The notes beneath the pieces were generated by a model, which searched no databases, had not been told where the DNA came from, and worked only from the letters and a program-made list of their open reading frames with translations. From Candidatus Woesearchaeota archaeon (GTDB taxonomy: Archaea > Nanobdellota > Nanobdellia > Woesearchaeales > ARS49), in assembly GCA_026394935.1 (NCBI GenBank), contig JAPLZR010000008.1, positions 1-32,022 of the forward strand: a stretch of DNA of 32,022 nt, given 5' to 3'. The first letter of the stretch is position 1. Each line of letters opens with the position of its first letter. Made by a program: the position numbers and the translations under genes. Below, piece after piece: positions 23,701 through 31,296 of this stretch.

Positions 23701-25509
23701 AAATTCCCAGGATACGACAGAACACCAAAAACAAGCGTTGCAGCAGACGTAAACGTAACAGAACAAAAAACATACCAGTACTGGGTAGCGTGCAAAGCCA
23801 AAAACCAGCTAACAACAGCGCCAAAACAAGTCACATTCACAGTAGACCTCACACTGCCATTAAACGTAACAAGCAGCACACCATACGGATTCGGAGCACT
23901 CAACTTCAGCATAGGAGTAGTAGCAAACAAAAGAGTATACTGCTACTTCGGAGAAAATCAGGAAGATACAACAAAACCAATGGGCGCAGGAACAGCAAGC
24001 TATGTACAAAGACAGCAAATCACAGTAACAAGTCCTGGAGAATACACGTATTATATCAAATGCGCGCACGTATCAGGAGAACAATCAGACATAATAGAAA
24101 TACCAGTATTCATCGACACAACACCGCCTGAAATGAAGGCAGTGGACGACTCAGGACTCCCAAGCGAACCAGACATAACCTGGAGCAAAAGCAAAATAAA
24201 AGTGGCATTCAGAGCAGAAGACCCTGAAAGCGGAATATCACACTACCTCATAACGCTCAAAGAAGCAACAGGAAACAAAATAATCTTCAAAGACTACATC
24301 AGCAACGTAACAACAGGAGAGCCGATATACATCTCCACAACAACAAGCGGAACTCCATTCCTTCTAACAAACGGCAAACAATACAAGTTCATCGTAAAAG
24401 CAGTAAACAAAGTAGGACTGTTAAGCGAGCCGATGGAAAGCGACGGAGTAACAGTAGACACGAGCAAAATACCGCCAACCTGCCAAGACGGAGAACAAGA
24501 CGAAGACGAAACAGATATAGACTGCGGAGGAAGCTGCGACGGCTGCTCAGAAGACAAAAAATGCAGCCTTGACGTGGACTGCACAACAAACTACTGCGAA
24601 GACGGCAGGTGCAAGTCAGCAAGCTGTGAAGACGAAGTTCTCAACGGACTGGAATCAGACGTGGACTGCGGAGGAGAGCCGTGCGAAAAATGCGAAAACT
24701 TCAAAGTATGCATTGACAGCACAAACTGCGTATCAGAATACTGCGATCTCAGGAATGAAGTATGCATAGATGCGCCGCCCTGCGCAGACAAAAAACTCAC
24801 AACAGGAGAAACAGACATAGACTGCGGAGGACCATGCGAGCCCTGCGGAGAAGGAAAAAGCTGCATAGAAAACAACGACTGCACAGAAGGAATGAACTGC
24901 ACAACAGACACAAAAGTATGCGCAGGACCAACTGCTGAAGAAGAAGCACCCGTAATGCTGGAAGAAATAACAGTAGTCGAAGAAGAAACCTCGCTAATGT
25001 GGCTGTTATACCTGCTGTTCCTCATACTCGCAGTAGGAGGAATATTAGTGGGAGCAATCATAATCCTGGCAAAAGAACGCAAAAAACCAGAAGCGCTATT
25101 CAAACCAGAAATAAAACCCGAAATGCTGAAGCCCGCAGATTTGGAAAGACTGCACAGGTTTGCAAAAAAAGAAGAAATACCAGACAAAGAATGGATAACG
25201 CTGGAAAAAGAAATCAAGAAAAAACACGTACCATACACATCCGCTCTTGAAAAACTAAGAAAAATAGCGCGCAAAGAAGCACTTTCAGAAGAACCGCTTG
25301 CAAGACTAAAAACCCTGCTCGACCACCTAAACGAGTACGAAAGAACACAAATACTAATCAAAATAAAACTATGGCGGGAAGGAAAACTCACAAAAGAAGA
25401 AATCGAAGAACTACTAAGAAAATTACGAATAACAGCAGAATACTATAAACTGCACAGAGAAGAATTCGAAAAAGAACTCGAAGAATATGGGCACAAGAAA
25501 AAACACTAA
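20755..25509 (+). CDS. Giant single-pass surface protein with DxDCGG repeats
   Basis: The 1584-residue protein has a signal (MHRRIIICTIVIFAVLAIFVYAQ), a CCC motif at 27-29, a short CGDSICQTTENATTCPADC module, a fibronectin-III-like stretch near 100-200 and a Cys-rich zone to about 510. A series of beta-sandwich domains (about 510-1240) follows, with motifs such as DTTPPEMKAVDDSG and VKAVNKVGLLSEP. Three copies of C-(x)DG-ETDIDCGG-C-xxC occupy about 1240-1395, a Cys/Asp repeat that probably binds calcium. A membrane helix (1414-1439) precedes a 145-residue Lys/Glu-rich helical tail that should be cytoplasmic. It overlaps the genes on both sides (16 and 23 nt). It looks like a giant adhesin or receptor linking the outside to an internal partner. 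Confidence 0.78.
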   Translation: MHRRIIICTIVIFAVLAIFVYAQNVGCCCDPVLFNGSYDTQTNCAAKAFLFIGPPPNIQTTCSQHCNATRPSATAPRCGDSICQTTENATTCPADCAIITGCDSPNYNPAPTNFYIAPVKGQKALRLNFNLPCPANSITIGRCKGDCTNFQTIATIPPATTFKDEDPTLEFNTDYTYSVVAQYNLAGNSIPATAKGNAGDLECWQQQGQFCLNYYSYDQYYDYLITNGYGQYRAEDFERIFGRTVNLTFGTLFNKGYQCTDANKLADLSPAVSCTKNQYCIADEQGPRCVEKTPCTTGDPFGLFATATSCETGLLTRYCFYDKSATTANRCYSCDPRMTCYDYKSKETCERDNCGAGDCQWNDVFDDLGTGVCIDKRYNNCKLCSTNGTKGMEITKAMSAIWDVCREEKSDALSNVLYPCFYDADRKTSKTCDESTCADYTPPQCGSPEGGIKLNPDNSIAIPSTDTCEIGVCQYNDITGCIKNADGNTASDCRYGDKACEQDHYPPTTTLIPTGYAGRVDFINIRIFDKKNSTSPPLDNAGKTGYKTYLCIKNATTTCDDARTFSITTSATRLSLKNTALKEGNQTLGRLKSGNNTIAFYSRDYANNLEIIQETDIYACENCSPPQLVNLTVTGGRVIGNKIYTSSTKPTFTFTFDEPTQVTFAEIMREGESVQLSQLTTGMTEVHEFTPVTTLLGTYNFTVNGHNDKSIYFDAPELKYQLIVDPDLAGLSIIPEDQSITNKTTIDIILNFTRPASLDKVTLVLDNYADPYAVTEISRDITKLFTTTNNQTFTAKVGNITGGQYTIIVEATGFNTLEIYKQSTFFVATVKPGIRLTYPTFGVTAYSVFNSTVETPIPSECRYVFDTPTAPNAADYEFLNTYEGAGTIHTTSGLSIPYGSQEAHPLHVYCKFEQFGIIQRSFSITLDPEPPVLITAFAEPAIIAEPYIPDQELYSTTLKAQIDKPGFCKYSIAASNFGLMDGKFPGYDRTPKTSVAADVNVTEQKTYQYWVACKAKNQLTTAPKQVTFTVDLTLPLNVTSSTPYGFGALNFSIGVVANKRVYCYFGENQEDTTKPMGAGTASYVQRQQITVTSPGEYTYYIKCAHVSGEQSDIIEIPVFIDTTPPEMKAVDDSGLPSEPDITWSKSKIKVAFRAEDPESGISHYLITLKEATGNKIIFKDYISNVTTGEPIYISTTTSGTPFLLTNGKQYKFIVKAVNKVGLLSEPMESDGVTVDTSKIPPTCQDGEQDEDETDIDCGGSCDGCSEDKKCSLDVDCTTNYCEDGRCKSASCEDEVLNGLESDVDCGGEPCEKCENFKVCIDSTNCVSEYCDLRNEVCIDAPPCADKKLTTGETDIDCGGPCEPCGEGKSCIENNDCTEGMNCTTDTKVCAGPTAEEEAPVMLEEITVVEEETSLMWLLYLLFLILAVGGILVGAIIILAKERKKPEALFKPEIKPEMLKPADLERLHRFAKKEEIPDKEWITLEKEIKKKHVPYTSALEKLRKIARKEALSEEPLARLKTLLDHLNEYERTQILIKIKLWREGKLTKEEIEELLRKLRITAEYYKLHREEFEKELEEYGHKKKH

Positions 25510-26005
25510 AGCACAAATCATAGGACAAATATTCATATTCATACTTGCAGGACTGGTATTCATCTTGATAGTCACATACGGGTACAAAGCAATACAATAC
25601 TTCATAGAAAGACAAGAACAAATAGTGCTCGTAGACTTCAGAACAGACCTAGAAATAGCAGTAGAAGGAGTAAAAAGAGACTACGGAACCGTACGAAAGG
25701 TAGACCTGAAACTGCCAACAAAATATTATGGAGTGTGCTTCTTTGACTACACTTCCACTGCATGCGATCCAAAAGAGTTGTCAATAGATCCAAAGCTGAT
25801 AACGCCAGGACAAACATTCAACGTCAAATGGGCAGAAGACACGTGCAAGCTCAAAAGCGCAAACGTATTCATAATACCAAGAACACAAGACTTTGACCTA
25901 CCGGATATACAAATCGATACAGGATACATCTGCATACCAAACACGGGAATAGTCACAATACGCCTGGAAGGAACAGGCAAAAGAGCAAAAATATCAGAAT
26001 GGTAA
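25487..26005 (+). CDS. Pilin-like protein, KAQIIGQ type
   Basis: The 172-residue protein has MGTRKNTKAQIIGQIFIFILAGLVFILIV at its start, a basic leader with KAQ before one hydrophobic helix, as in prepilins. A region rich in aliphatic and charged residues (IERQEQIVLVDFRTDLEIAVEGVKRDYG) is followed by a beta-rich head with four cysteines (GVCFFDYTSTACDP, DTCKL, GYICIP). The start lies inside the end of the giant gene (23-nt overlap), and its end overlaps the next gene by 7 nt. A surface-fibre or secretion-machine subunit is inferred. Confidence 0.72.
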   Translation: MGTRKNTKAQIIGQIFIFILAGLVFILIVTYGYKAIQYFIERQEQIVLVDFRTDLEIAVEGVKRDYGTVRKVDLKLPTKYYGVCFFDYTSTACDPKELSIDPKLITPGQTFNVKWAEDTCKLKSANVFIIPRTQDFDLPDIQIDTGYICIPNTGIVTIRLEGTGKRAKISEW

Positions 26006-26985
26006 AAAGGGGCATAGCTGAACAAAGTTCATCAGGTCTTTTTTCCCCTTCAGGAAAAAAAGGTTTTGAACTACAATTCCACTGGATATTTGTCATAATA
26101 GCAGGAGCGCTAATACTCGCATTCTTCTTCAGCGTGGCAAACAAACAAAGAAACCTCAGCCAGGAAAAATTGCAATTAACACTCGCAACAGACATAGAAA
26201 ACATCTTCACAGGAGCAATAGTAAGCAGAGGAACAGCACAAAAACTCCCAGTGCCGCCGCAAGGAATAGCCTTTGAATGCACAGAAGGATGCGAATGCAA
26301 ATTCAAAATAGCAAACGCAGGAAAAGACTTCGGAGACAAATCAATGTTCGCGCCAGCACTGCTACAAGGACAGGACATTGTAGTATGGTCGCTCGAACTC
26401 AAACTGCCATACAGAGTAACAAAAACACAACAACAAATGACGAGCACGAAATACGAAGAATACCAGCACACGAAATTCATACTGCTAGACGTTGAACCAA
26501 CAACACTAGATTATTCGTTCAAAAAAGAAAGCGCTAGCGCAGTAAAAATAACACCAACAGCAGTACAATTCTACACACAAGACGGACAAGAACTTGTACA
26601 AGGAGGGTTTCTCAGCTATGCAGGACTGCCATCACTCTACGCAGCAATATTCTCAGAAGACGAAACAATGTACAAATGCGGACTAAAAACCGCATTCAGA
26701 AAACTAAGCTACGTATCAAAACTATACGCGGAAAGAGCAGCAGAACTCGAAAACGAATCAGTAAACGCAGGAAAAACCTGGTGCACGTACGGAGCACCAA
26801 CAACAGGAGACGTCTGCCAATCAACAGCATCAATAATCGGTCTATTATGCAAACAACACGAAAACGCAAAACAATTGGCAGACAAACTTGATGACACTCT
26901 CATAACAGAACTAAGCACAACAAAAGAACAACTGGACAGCGCAAACAGAAACTTCCTGCAACAAAGCTGTCCGGAGATATTCTAA
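25999..26985 (+). CDS. Pilin-like protein, KKGFELQ type
   Basis: The 328-residue protein has an unusually long leader (MVKRGIAEQSSSGLFSPSG) before KKGFELQFHWIFVIIAGALILAFFFS. The basic-Gly-Phe-Glu followed by a hydrophobic helix is prepilin-like, although Phe replaces the usual Gln at the possible cut. Residues 50-180 look beta-rich with ECTEGCECKFKI; the C-terminal third is helical and has further cysteines (CGLKTAFRKL, WCTYG, VCQSTASIIGLLCKQ, SCPEIF). The incomplete gene at the right edge of the window starts with almost the same KKGFELK. It overlaps the previous gene by 7 nt and abuts the next without a gap. Confidence 0.72.
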   Translation: MVKRGIAEQSSSGLFSPSGKKGFELQFHWIFVIIAGALILAFFFSVANKQRNLSQEKLQLTLATDIENIFTGAIVSRGTAQKLPVPPQGIAFECTEGCECKFKIANAGKDFGDKSMFAPALLQGQDIVVWSLELKLPYRVTKTQQQMTSTKYEEYQHTKFILLDVEPTTLDYSFKKESASAVKITPTAVQFYTQDGQELVQGGFLSYAGLPSLYAAIFSEDETMYKCGLKTAFRKLSYVSKLYAERAAELENESVNAGKTWCTYGAPTTGDVCQSTASIIGLLCKQHENAKQLADKLDDTLITELSTTKEQLDSANRNFLQQSCPEIF

Positions 26986-27501
26986 ATGAGAGCGCAGATT
27001 AAAATGTTTGAAACAATAGCAGTGCTCATAGTATTCTTCTTCCTGCTATTTACCGGCTCAATATTCTACTTCGCAGCACAAAAATCATCACTACAAAAAG
27101 AAAAAGTCAAAGCAAGCGAACAATACGCACTACAAATAGTACTGAAAGCACTGTACATGCCGGAACTGGACTGCTCATTCCTTGTAACACAAAAAGACAA
27201 CTGCATAGACAAGATAAAACTAACAAAACTGGCAGAACTCATGTCATCGGATGAAACAGCGCAAACAGACTACTACAGCGAATTCGGATACGCAACAATA
27301 ACAGTAAGCGAAGCATACCCCCGCCATACAAATACAACATTGTACAATAACGTACTAACAAAAACAGAGAAAATACTAGGCGTGGACAAAGAAGTGCCGG
27401 CATTCACAGCAAATATAGCAACACAAAGCCCAATATTACTGTATGACGCAATACAAGACAGCTATGCATTCGGAATAATAGAGGTAAACGTGTATGTCTA
27501 A
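26986..27501 (+). CDS. Pilin-like protein, RAQIKMF type
   Basis: The 171-residue protein begins MRAQIKMFETIAVLIVFFFLLFTGSIFYFAAQ: basic residue, A-Q, then a hydrophobic helix containing a Glu at the position (F-E) where type IV pilins carry theirs. The rest has cysteines at CSFLVTQKDNC and no known motif; the C-terminal half is beta-rich. The ATG follows directly on the previous stop codon, and its end overlaps the next gene by 8 nt. It is probably a minor subunit encoded between two other pilin-like proteins. Confidence 0.72.
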   Translation: MRAQIKMFETIAVLIVFFFLLFTGSIFYFAAQKSSLQKEKVKASEQYALQIVLKALYMPELDCSFLVTQKDNCIDKIKLTKLAELMSSDETAQTDYYSEFGYATITVSEAYPRHTNTTLYNNVLTKTEKILGVDKEVPAFTANIATQSPILLYDAIQDSYAFGIIEVNVYV

Positions 27502-27979
27502 AGCACAGATGGAGATTTTTGGACTGGTCATTATCGTAATACTATTAGCAATAGGACTGCTGTTCGCCATAGTAATTCTCACAAAAACACCAACAAGAGA
27601 AGTAGAAAGAGTAAAAGAAAGCGTGCAGGCAGCAAACTTTCTCAATACGATACTAGGAACAACATCAACCTGCGGAAAAAGAACAGTAAGAGAACTCATA
27701 CAAAACTGCGCAGTAGCAAGCAAAGACTGGGTGGGAGCAGCACCATGCGATGGAGCGAATACCTGCTCACTTGCAGAAAACATGATAAAAAACATGCTAA
27801 ATCAAACACTCGGCAAATGGGGCAAAGACTACAAATTCTACATGAACGGCACAGAAGCAGTAGAACAAATAGTAATAGGAACAGACAACCCCTGCAAAGG
27901 AGAACGAGAAGGAAGCACAAGACCGGAAAAAATCAGAACAGGACTAGACATAACAGTCACGCTGCATATCTGCAGTTAA
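27494..27979 (+). CDS. Pilin-like protein, KAQMEIF type (last gene of the operon)
   Basis: The 161-residue protein starts MSKAQMEIFGLVIIVILLAIGLLFAIVI. Lys-Ala followed by QMEIF gives the best class III prepeptide match in the operon, with Glu three residues into the mature protein if cut between Ala and Gln. The soluble part has cysteines in TSTCGKRTVRELIQNC, PCDGANTC and PCKG, and a final beta region. It overlaps the preceding gene by 8 nt and ends tail-to-tail with the AbrB-PhoU gene, sharing 4 nt. It is small enough to be a major fibre subunit, but this cannot be decided from sequence. Confidence 0.74.
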   Translation: MSKAQMEIFGLVIIVILLAIGLLFAIVILTKTPTREVERVKESVQAANFLNTILGTTSTCGKRTVRELIQNCAVASKDWVGAAPCDGANTCSLAENMIKNMLNQTLGKWGKDYKFYMNGTEAVEQIVIGTDNPCKGEREGSTRPEKIRTGLDITVTLHICS

Positions 27980-28872
27980 TCATTCAAAGCAAAAGTAGAA
28001 GCAGAAAAATCAGCAGTTTTCAATGCAATATGCAATAAATGGCTGAGAACAACAGCATCCTCACTCTTAACAATCAACTGCTCAATCCTGTTTTTCAGCA
28101 CTTTAAAATCATCAGACAACTCACTTAACTTAACAACATCAAACTTGTAAAACAACTCATAATACCGCCTTAACAAAGAATTAACCTCTGCAAAAACATC
28201 AACAGAAGACTTGCTCAGCTTATTGTTTGCAGACTCGCAAATGTACTTGTACTCGTCAGCAATCTTCTCCAAATTCCACATAATAACGTACAAGAAACTT
28301 GTCTTAGCAGGCTCATCAAGACCGCGCTTGTTCAAAATCCTCTCGCAAAAATTAGTCAACTGGTTATTCTGTTTTTCCAGTTCAAGCAAATTATTCAGCT
28401 CAGAATATTTCTTCTGCCTAATTAATTCAAGAGACCGGTCAGCAAGAGACAAAGTAACAAGAAAAGCCCTCCTGACAATAACCTGCAACTGGTCATCCAA
28501 CTCTTTAGCAAGAGAACGAATAATGCAAGAAGAACCAGAACGATGAACAACAGCAAAACCCAAAAACAAATCCTTCAACAACTGGTCAATAACAGAAGTG
28601 TGCTGAAAATCATTCACCTTAATCTCAATTTCATCATAACCCTTCTTGTGTAAAGAAGATAACAACCAGCGCAAAGCACGCTCAGAAGCATTAGAAACAT
28701 CAACAACACCCTTCCTCAGCATCCTCGGCTCTGCAGTAGAAACAATCAAACGAGGACCAGTCTCAACAACATCAACCTCCTCGCCCTTCTTAACACCCCA
28801 CTGCCTAACCCAATCAGTAGGCAGACTGACAACAAGCGTCTTGTCAGCAATCTGAATAACCCTGCGCTTCAT
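27976..28872 (-). CDS. AbrB-PhoU type regulator
   Basis: The 298-residue protein has an N-terminal SpoVT/AbrB-like DNA-binding swapped hairpin (residues 1-48: VIQIADKTLVVSLPTDWVRQWGVKKGEEVDVVET) and a mostly helical PhoU-like region (about 100-295, with ELDDQLQVIVRRAFLVTLSLADRSLELI). Archaeal proteins with this architecture are usually annotated as phosphate-uptake regulators, but no phosphate transporter lies nearby. Here it is convergent with the surface operon and divergent from the kinase-like membrane protein. Its ATG is 20 nt from an A/T element framed by a 7-bp inverted repeat that could be its own operator. It acts in the cytoplasm. Confidence 0.85.
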   Translation of the reverse strand: MKRRVIQIADKTLVVSLPTDWVRQWGVKKGEEVDVVETGPRLIVSTAEPRMLRKGVVDVSNASERALRWLLSSLHKKGYDEIEIKVNDFQHTSVIDQLLKDLFLGFAVVHRSGSSCIIRSLAKELDDQLQVIVRRAFLVTLSLADRSLELIRQKKYSELNNLLELEKQNNQLTNFCERILNKRGLDEPAKTSFLYVIMWNLEKIADEYKYICESANNKLSKSSVDVFAEVNSLLRRYYELFYKFDVVKLSELSDDFKVLKNRIEQLIVKSEDAVVLSHLLHIALKTADFSASTFALND

Positions 28873-28884
28873 AAAAACTCCAGA

Positions 28885-28911
28885 CGATAACTTAATATAT
28901 AAATGTTATCG
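28885..28911. promoter_or_regulatory. Divergent promoter enclosed in a 7-bp inverted repeat
   Basis: CGATAAC (28885-28891) and GTTATCG (28905-28911) flank a 13-nt A/T core holding TTAATATATAAAT. The core serves as TATA element for the AbrB-PhoU gene (minus strand, 20 nt to its ATG) and for the kinase-like gene (plus strand, 23 nt to the ATG at 28927). A protein bound to the repeat would cover both promoters. Confidence 0.65.
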
Positions 28912-28926
28912 CTAAGGGGTAGTAAT

Positions 28927-30714
28927 ATGGGATTAGGAAAATGGCTGGAATTCATAATGAAGCACATGAACCAAACTGCAACACTTGCAGGACTCGCCAC
29001 TTTTCCATATACGTTCTATGAGCTGCATAAGTATGTAACAAGAAATCCGGACAACACCTTTTTGGGACAACTGAAGTACATGGCGATCCCGGTGGCTGCA
29101 AGCTTATTGACAAAATGGGGTTTACTGACATTATACTGCTATACAAGAGAGGACACGAACAGACGAACAAGAATTGGAGACAGAAAAAAAATAAAAAAAC
29201 TTTGGAAAGAGTTAGAATCAAAAGAACATCCAAAAATAACATTTGGACCTGAACAGCGCATTAATTATTCAATCGTTGATGTTTTAAGATACCATTCTTC
29301 AGATTTTCAAGAATTAACACAAAGAGCAAGAGAAACAGAAAACCCGTTTATAGCGCTTGATGCATCAATAAGAAATTTCAGTCTTAAAGCCGGTCATCCA
29401 GATGAAGGCTATACATTGTTCCGTGATGCGCTTGACTGGATGCGTAAGAGAAAGCCAAAACTAAGATGGAAAACAAAAGCATATTTCTTAAACACAAAAT
29501 TGGCATTGTATTTGTCAAAATTCCTAGAGCCTAGAGCGATAGAAAATTATATTTTAGGCGCTATTTATGAGAGCATAATTAACCCAGAACAAGCAGGGCA
29601 ATGGACGGAATTAGGAAAACTCGTTGCAGACAAATTCGGGAGCCCTCAAAAACCAGAAATGTATGTATTTCACGCCTTATTGGCAACAGCCCAGAAAAGA
29701 AGCGATGAAAAAGAAGCATGGAGAACGGCTTTTGAATTAATCCAGCAGACACTAAAACCAAAAAGGTTGGGAGAATCAAGAAATCCAGTATGGGCTGTTG
29801 AAGGCCAGGAAGAAAGCAAAAAATTCTTTTCAGGAACATTTGCGTTCAAGGGAAACACCGAGAGGTATGAGTTGGAAAATGAAGAGAAATCAGCGCATAA
29901 ACTTGAGGAAATACTTGATAAAGACGCGATCGCGCCAGAACCCATATACATAACAGAAGAACCTTACAATGAACTGTACGTTTACATAATGCGATATCTT
30001 CCAGGCGAATTGCTCTCTAACCAATTTCTAAAAGGAGACAAAAGAGGACTAGAAAAAGTCATTCCAGTGCTGGCAAGAATTCACGCAAGATACCCGACTG
30101 AAGGACTCACCAGATTAAATCTTGAAGAAAAAACTGCAAAAAAACTACAATCACTGGGAATGCAATCTGCCTTAAAATATTTCAGGCCAGTAACAGCTGA
30201 TTTGCAGGCACACCCAATATGGGCAGTAAACAAAGACGCCCACCCTGAACAATGGCAGATGCTAAACAACCCCCACACAGAAGCAAAAGTCGGAGTGCTG
30301 GATACAGAAATAAAAGAGGTCCAGCCAATAGTACTCGACATTGCGAATCTGCTGTATTATGTAGGACAATTTACAAGAGAAGAAAGAGAAAAATATGTCG
30401 GAGGGCACGTCAGCAACTTAAGAAAAGAAGGAGCAAAAATCCACGATCAAACATTTGCGCAGGCGTACGATGGAGCAAACGGACCGCTCTTAAGAGCGGT
30501 CGACAACGCAGCAATATTCAGAATGCTATGCCTCATAGAAGCATGGTCTGATCCAGACAGACCAAACATGCGCACTCAAAGAGAAAGACTTGTCAAGACG
30601 GCATTACAGACAATAGACGATTTAAAAGAACACGATACAAAATATTATTCTGAAAACGAAACGGAATACAAAGCGCTAAAGGAAAGATTCCCTGAATTTC
30701 TTAAGGCAACTTAA
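28927..30714 (+). CDS. Membrane-linked protein with helical repeats and an APH-like kinase domain
   Basis: From the ATG at 28927 (595 residues) there are two hydrophobic segments near 17-31 and 52-70, a helical TPR-like region (about 115-290, for example NPFIALDASIRNFSLKAGHPDEGYTLFRDALDWM), and a C-terminal half resembling aminoglycoside/choline phosphotransferases. A hinge (YVYIMRYLPGELL) precedes NKDAHPEQWQML (435-446), equivalent to HxDLHPxN, and VLDTEIKEVQPIVLDIANLLYY with Asp459 and Asp471. The usual His and Asn of the first motif are Asn435 and Gln442, so activity is uncertain. Base use is less A/C-biased than its neighbours, hinting at later arrival. It is leaderless, and an earlier in-frame ATG at 28903 lies in the promoter. 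Confidence 0.65.
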   Translation: MGLGKWLEFIMKHMNQTATLAGLATFPYTFYELHKYVTRNPDNTFLGQLKYMAIPVAASLLTKWGLLTLYCYTREDTNRRTRIGDRKKIKKLWKELESKEHPKITFGPEQRINYSIVDVLRYHSSDFQELTQRARETENPFIALDASIRNFSLKAGHPDEGYTLFRDALDWMRKRKPKLRWKTKAYFLNTKLALYLSKFLEPRAIENYILGAIYESIINPEQAGQWTELGKLVADKFGSPQKPEMYVFHALLATAQKRSDEKEAWRTAFELIQQTLKPKRLGESRNPVWAVEGQEESKKFFSGTFAFKGNTERYELENEEKSAHKLEEILDKDAIAPEPIYITEEPYNELYVYIMRYLPGELLSNQFLKGDKRGLEKVIPVLARIHARYPTEGLTRLNLEEKTAKKLQSLGMQSALKYFRPVTADLQAHPIWAVNKDAHPEQWQMLNNPHTEAKVGVLDTEIKEVQPIVLDIANLLYYVGQFTREEREKYVGGHVSNLRKEGAKIHDQTFAQAYDGANGPLLRAVDNAAIFRMLCLIEAWSDPDRPNMRTQRERLVKTALQTIDDLKEHDTKYYSENETEYKALKERFPEFLKAT

Positions 30715-30749
30715 GAAACTTAAGAACAAAGAATAAGCAGTCAGCTGAC
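30697..30749. promoter_or_regulatory. Palindromic sites before the Lrp-like gene
   Basis: TTTCTTAAG (30697-30705), spacer GCAA, CTTAAGAAA (30710-30718) is a perfect 9-bp inverted repeat spanning the stop codon of the kinase-like gene. A further CTTAAGAAC follows at 30719-30727, and the 10-bp palindrome GTCAGCTGAC at 30740-30749. They may be operators of the Lrp-like protein or a terminator hairpin of the upstream gene. Confidence 0.5.
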
Positions 30750-30770
30750 ATATTCTATGTTGGTGATAAA

Positions 30771-31229
30771 ATGAAAAAAACTGACATAATACTTTTAACC
30801 CAACTAAGACAAAACGGCAGGATAACGCTGACAGACCTGTCCAGAAAAACAAACCTTCCAGTAAGCACGCTCCATGAACGGCTCAAAAAACACCTGGAAA
30901 GCGGACTCATCAGACCAGGAATGCTAATGGACTTTGAAAAACTCGGATTCAAAACAAGAGCATACATACTCTTCGCTTCAGACGAAAAAGAAAAACTGTT
31001 CGGGTATCTGAAAGAGCACCCGAGCGTAAACTCCATAAGCAGAATAAACAACGGATGGAAACTGATAATGGAATGCGTATTCAAAGACATGTACTCGCTG
31101 GAAGAATTCATAGAAGAAATAGAAAAGAAATTCCACATCAAACAAAAAGAAGTACACTACGTGCTAAATGAAGTAAAACGCGAAGGATTCTTCACTCAGG
31201 AAAATACAGCGCTGAAGATGATGAGGTAA
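30771..31229 (+). CDS. Lrp/AsnC-type transcriptional regulator
   Basis: The 152-residue protein has an N-terminal helix-turn-helix (residues 2-50: TDIILLTQLRQNGRITLTDLSRKTNLPVSTLHERLKKHLESGLI) and an alpha/beta effector domain (about 55-130: KLGFKTRAYILFASDEKEKLFGYLKEHPSVNSISRINNGWKLIMECVFKDMYSLEEFIEEI), the Lrp/AsnC layout. Such proteins form dimers or octamers and bind amino acids or other small effectors. GGTGAT sits 4 nt before the ATG. Palindromic sites upstream suggest autoregulation. It is followed by a cluster of pilin-like genes with its own promoter, which it may control; this is inference from position. Confidence 0.85.
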   Translation: MKKTDIILLTQLRQNGRITLTDLSRKTNLPVSTLHERLKKHLESGLIRPGMLMDFEKLGFKTRAYILFASDEKEKLFGYLKEHPSVNSISRINNGWKLIMECVFKDMYSLEEFIEEIEKKFHIKQKEVHYVLNEVKREGFFTQENTALKMMR

Positions 31230-31245
31230 CCCACGCGGACAAAAG

Positions 31246-31291
31246 TTTAAATACCAGCACACACACGATAATCCCAATAACAAACGAGGTG
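31246..31291 (+). promoter_or_regulatory. Promoter and Shine-Dalgarno of the second pilin-like cluster
   Basis: TATA box TTTAAATA (31246-31253) predicts a start near 31279 and an 18-nt leader with GAGGTG (31286-31291), 5 nt before the ATG at 31297. The layout matches that of the PRC-barrel gene, and good expression is likely. Confidence 0.6.
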
Positions 31292-31296
31292 TCAAA

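Noticed and set aside
23334..24131. 265-codon plus-strand ORF in another frame of the giant gene
   Set aside because: Arg/Asn/Thr-rich translation typical of frame-shifted A/C-rich codons; no start signals.
24591..25391. 266-codon minus-strand ORF inside the giant gene
   Set aside because: Antisense to the DxDCGG repeats, membrane helix and tail; low-complexity product, no promoter.
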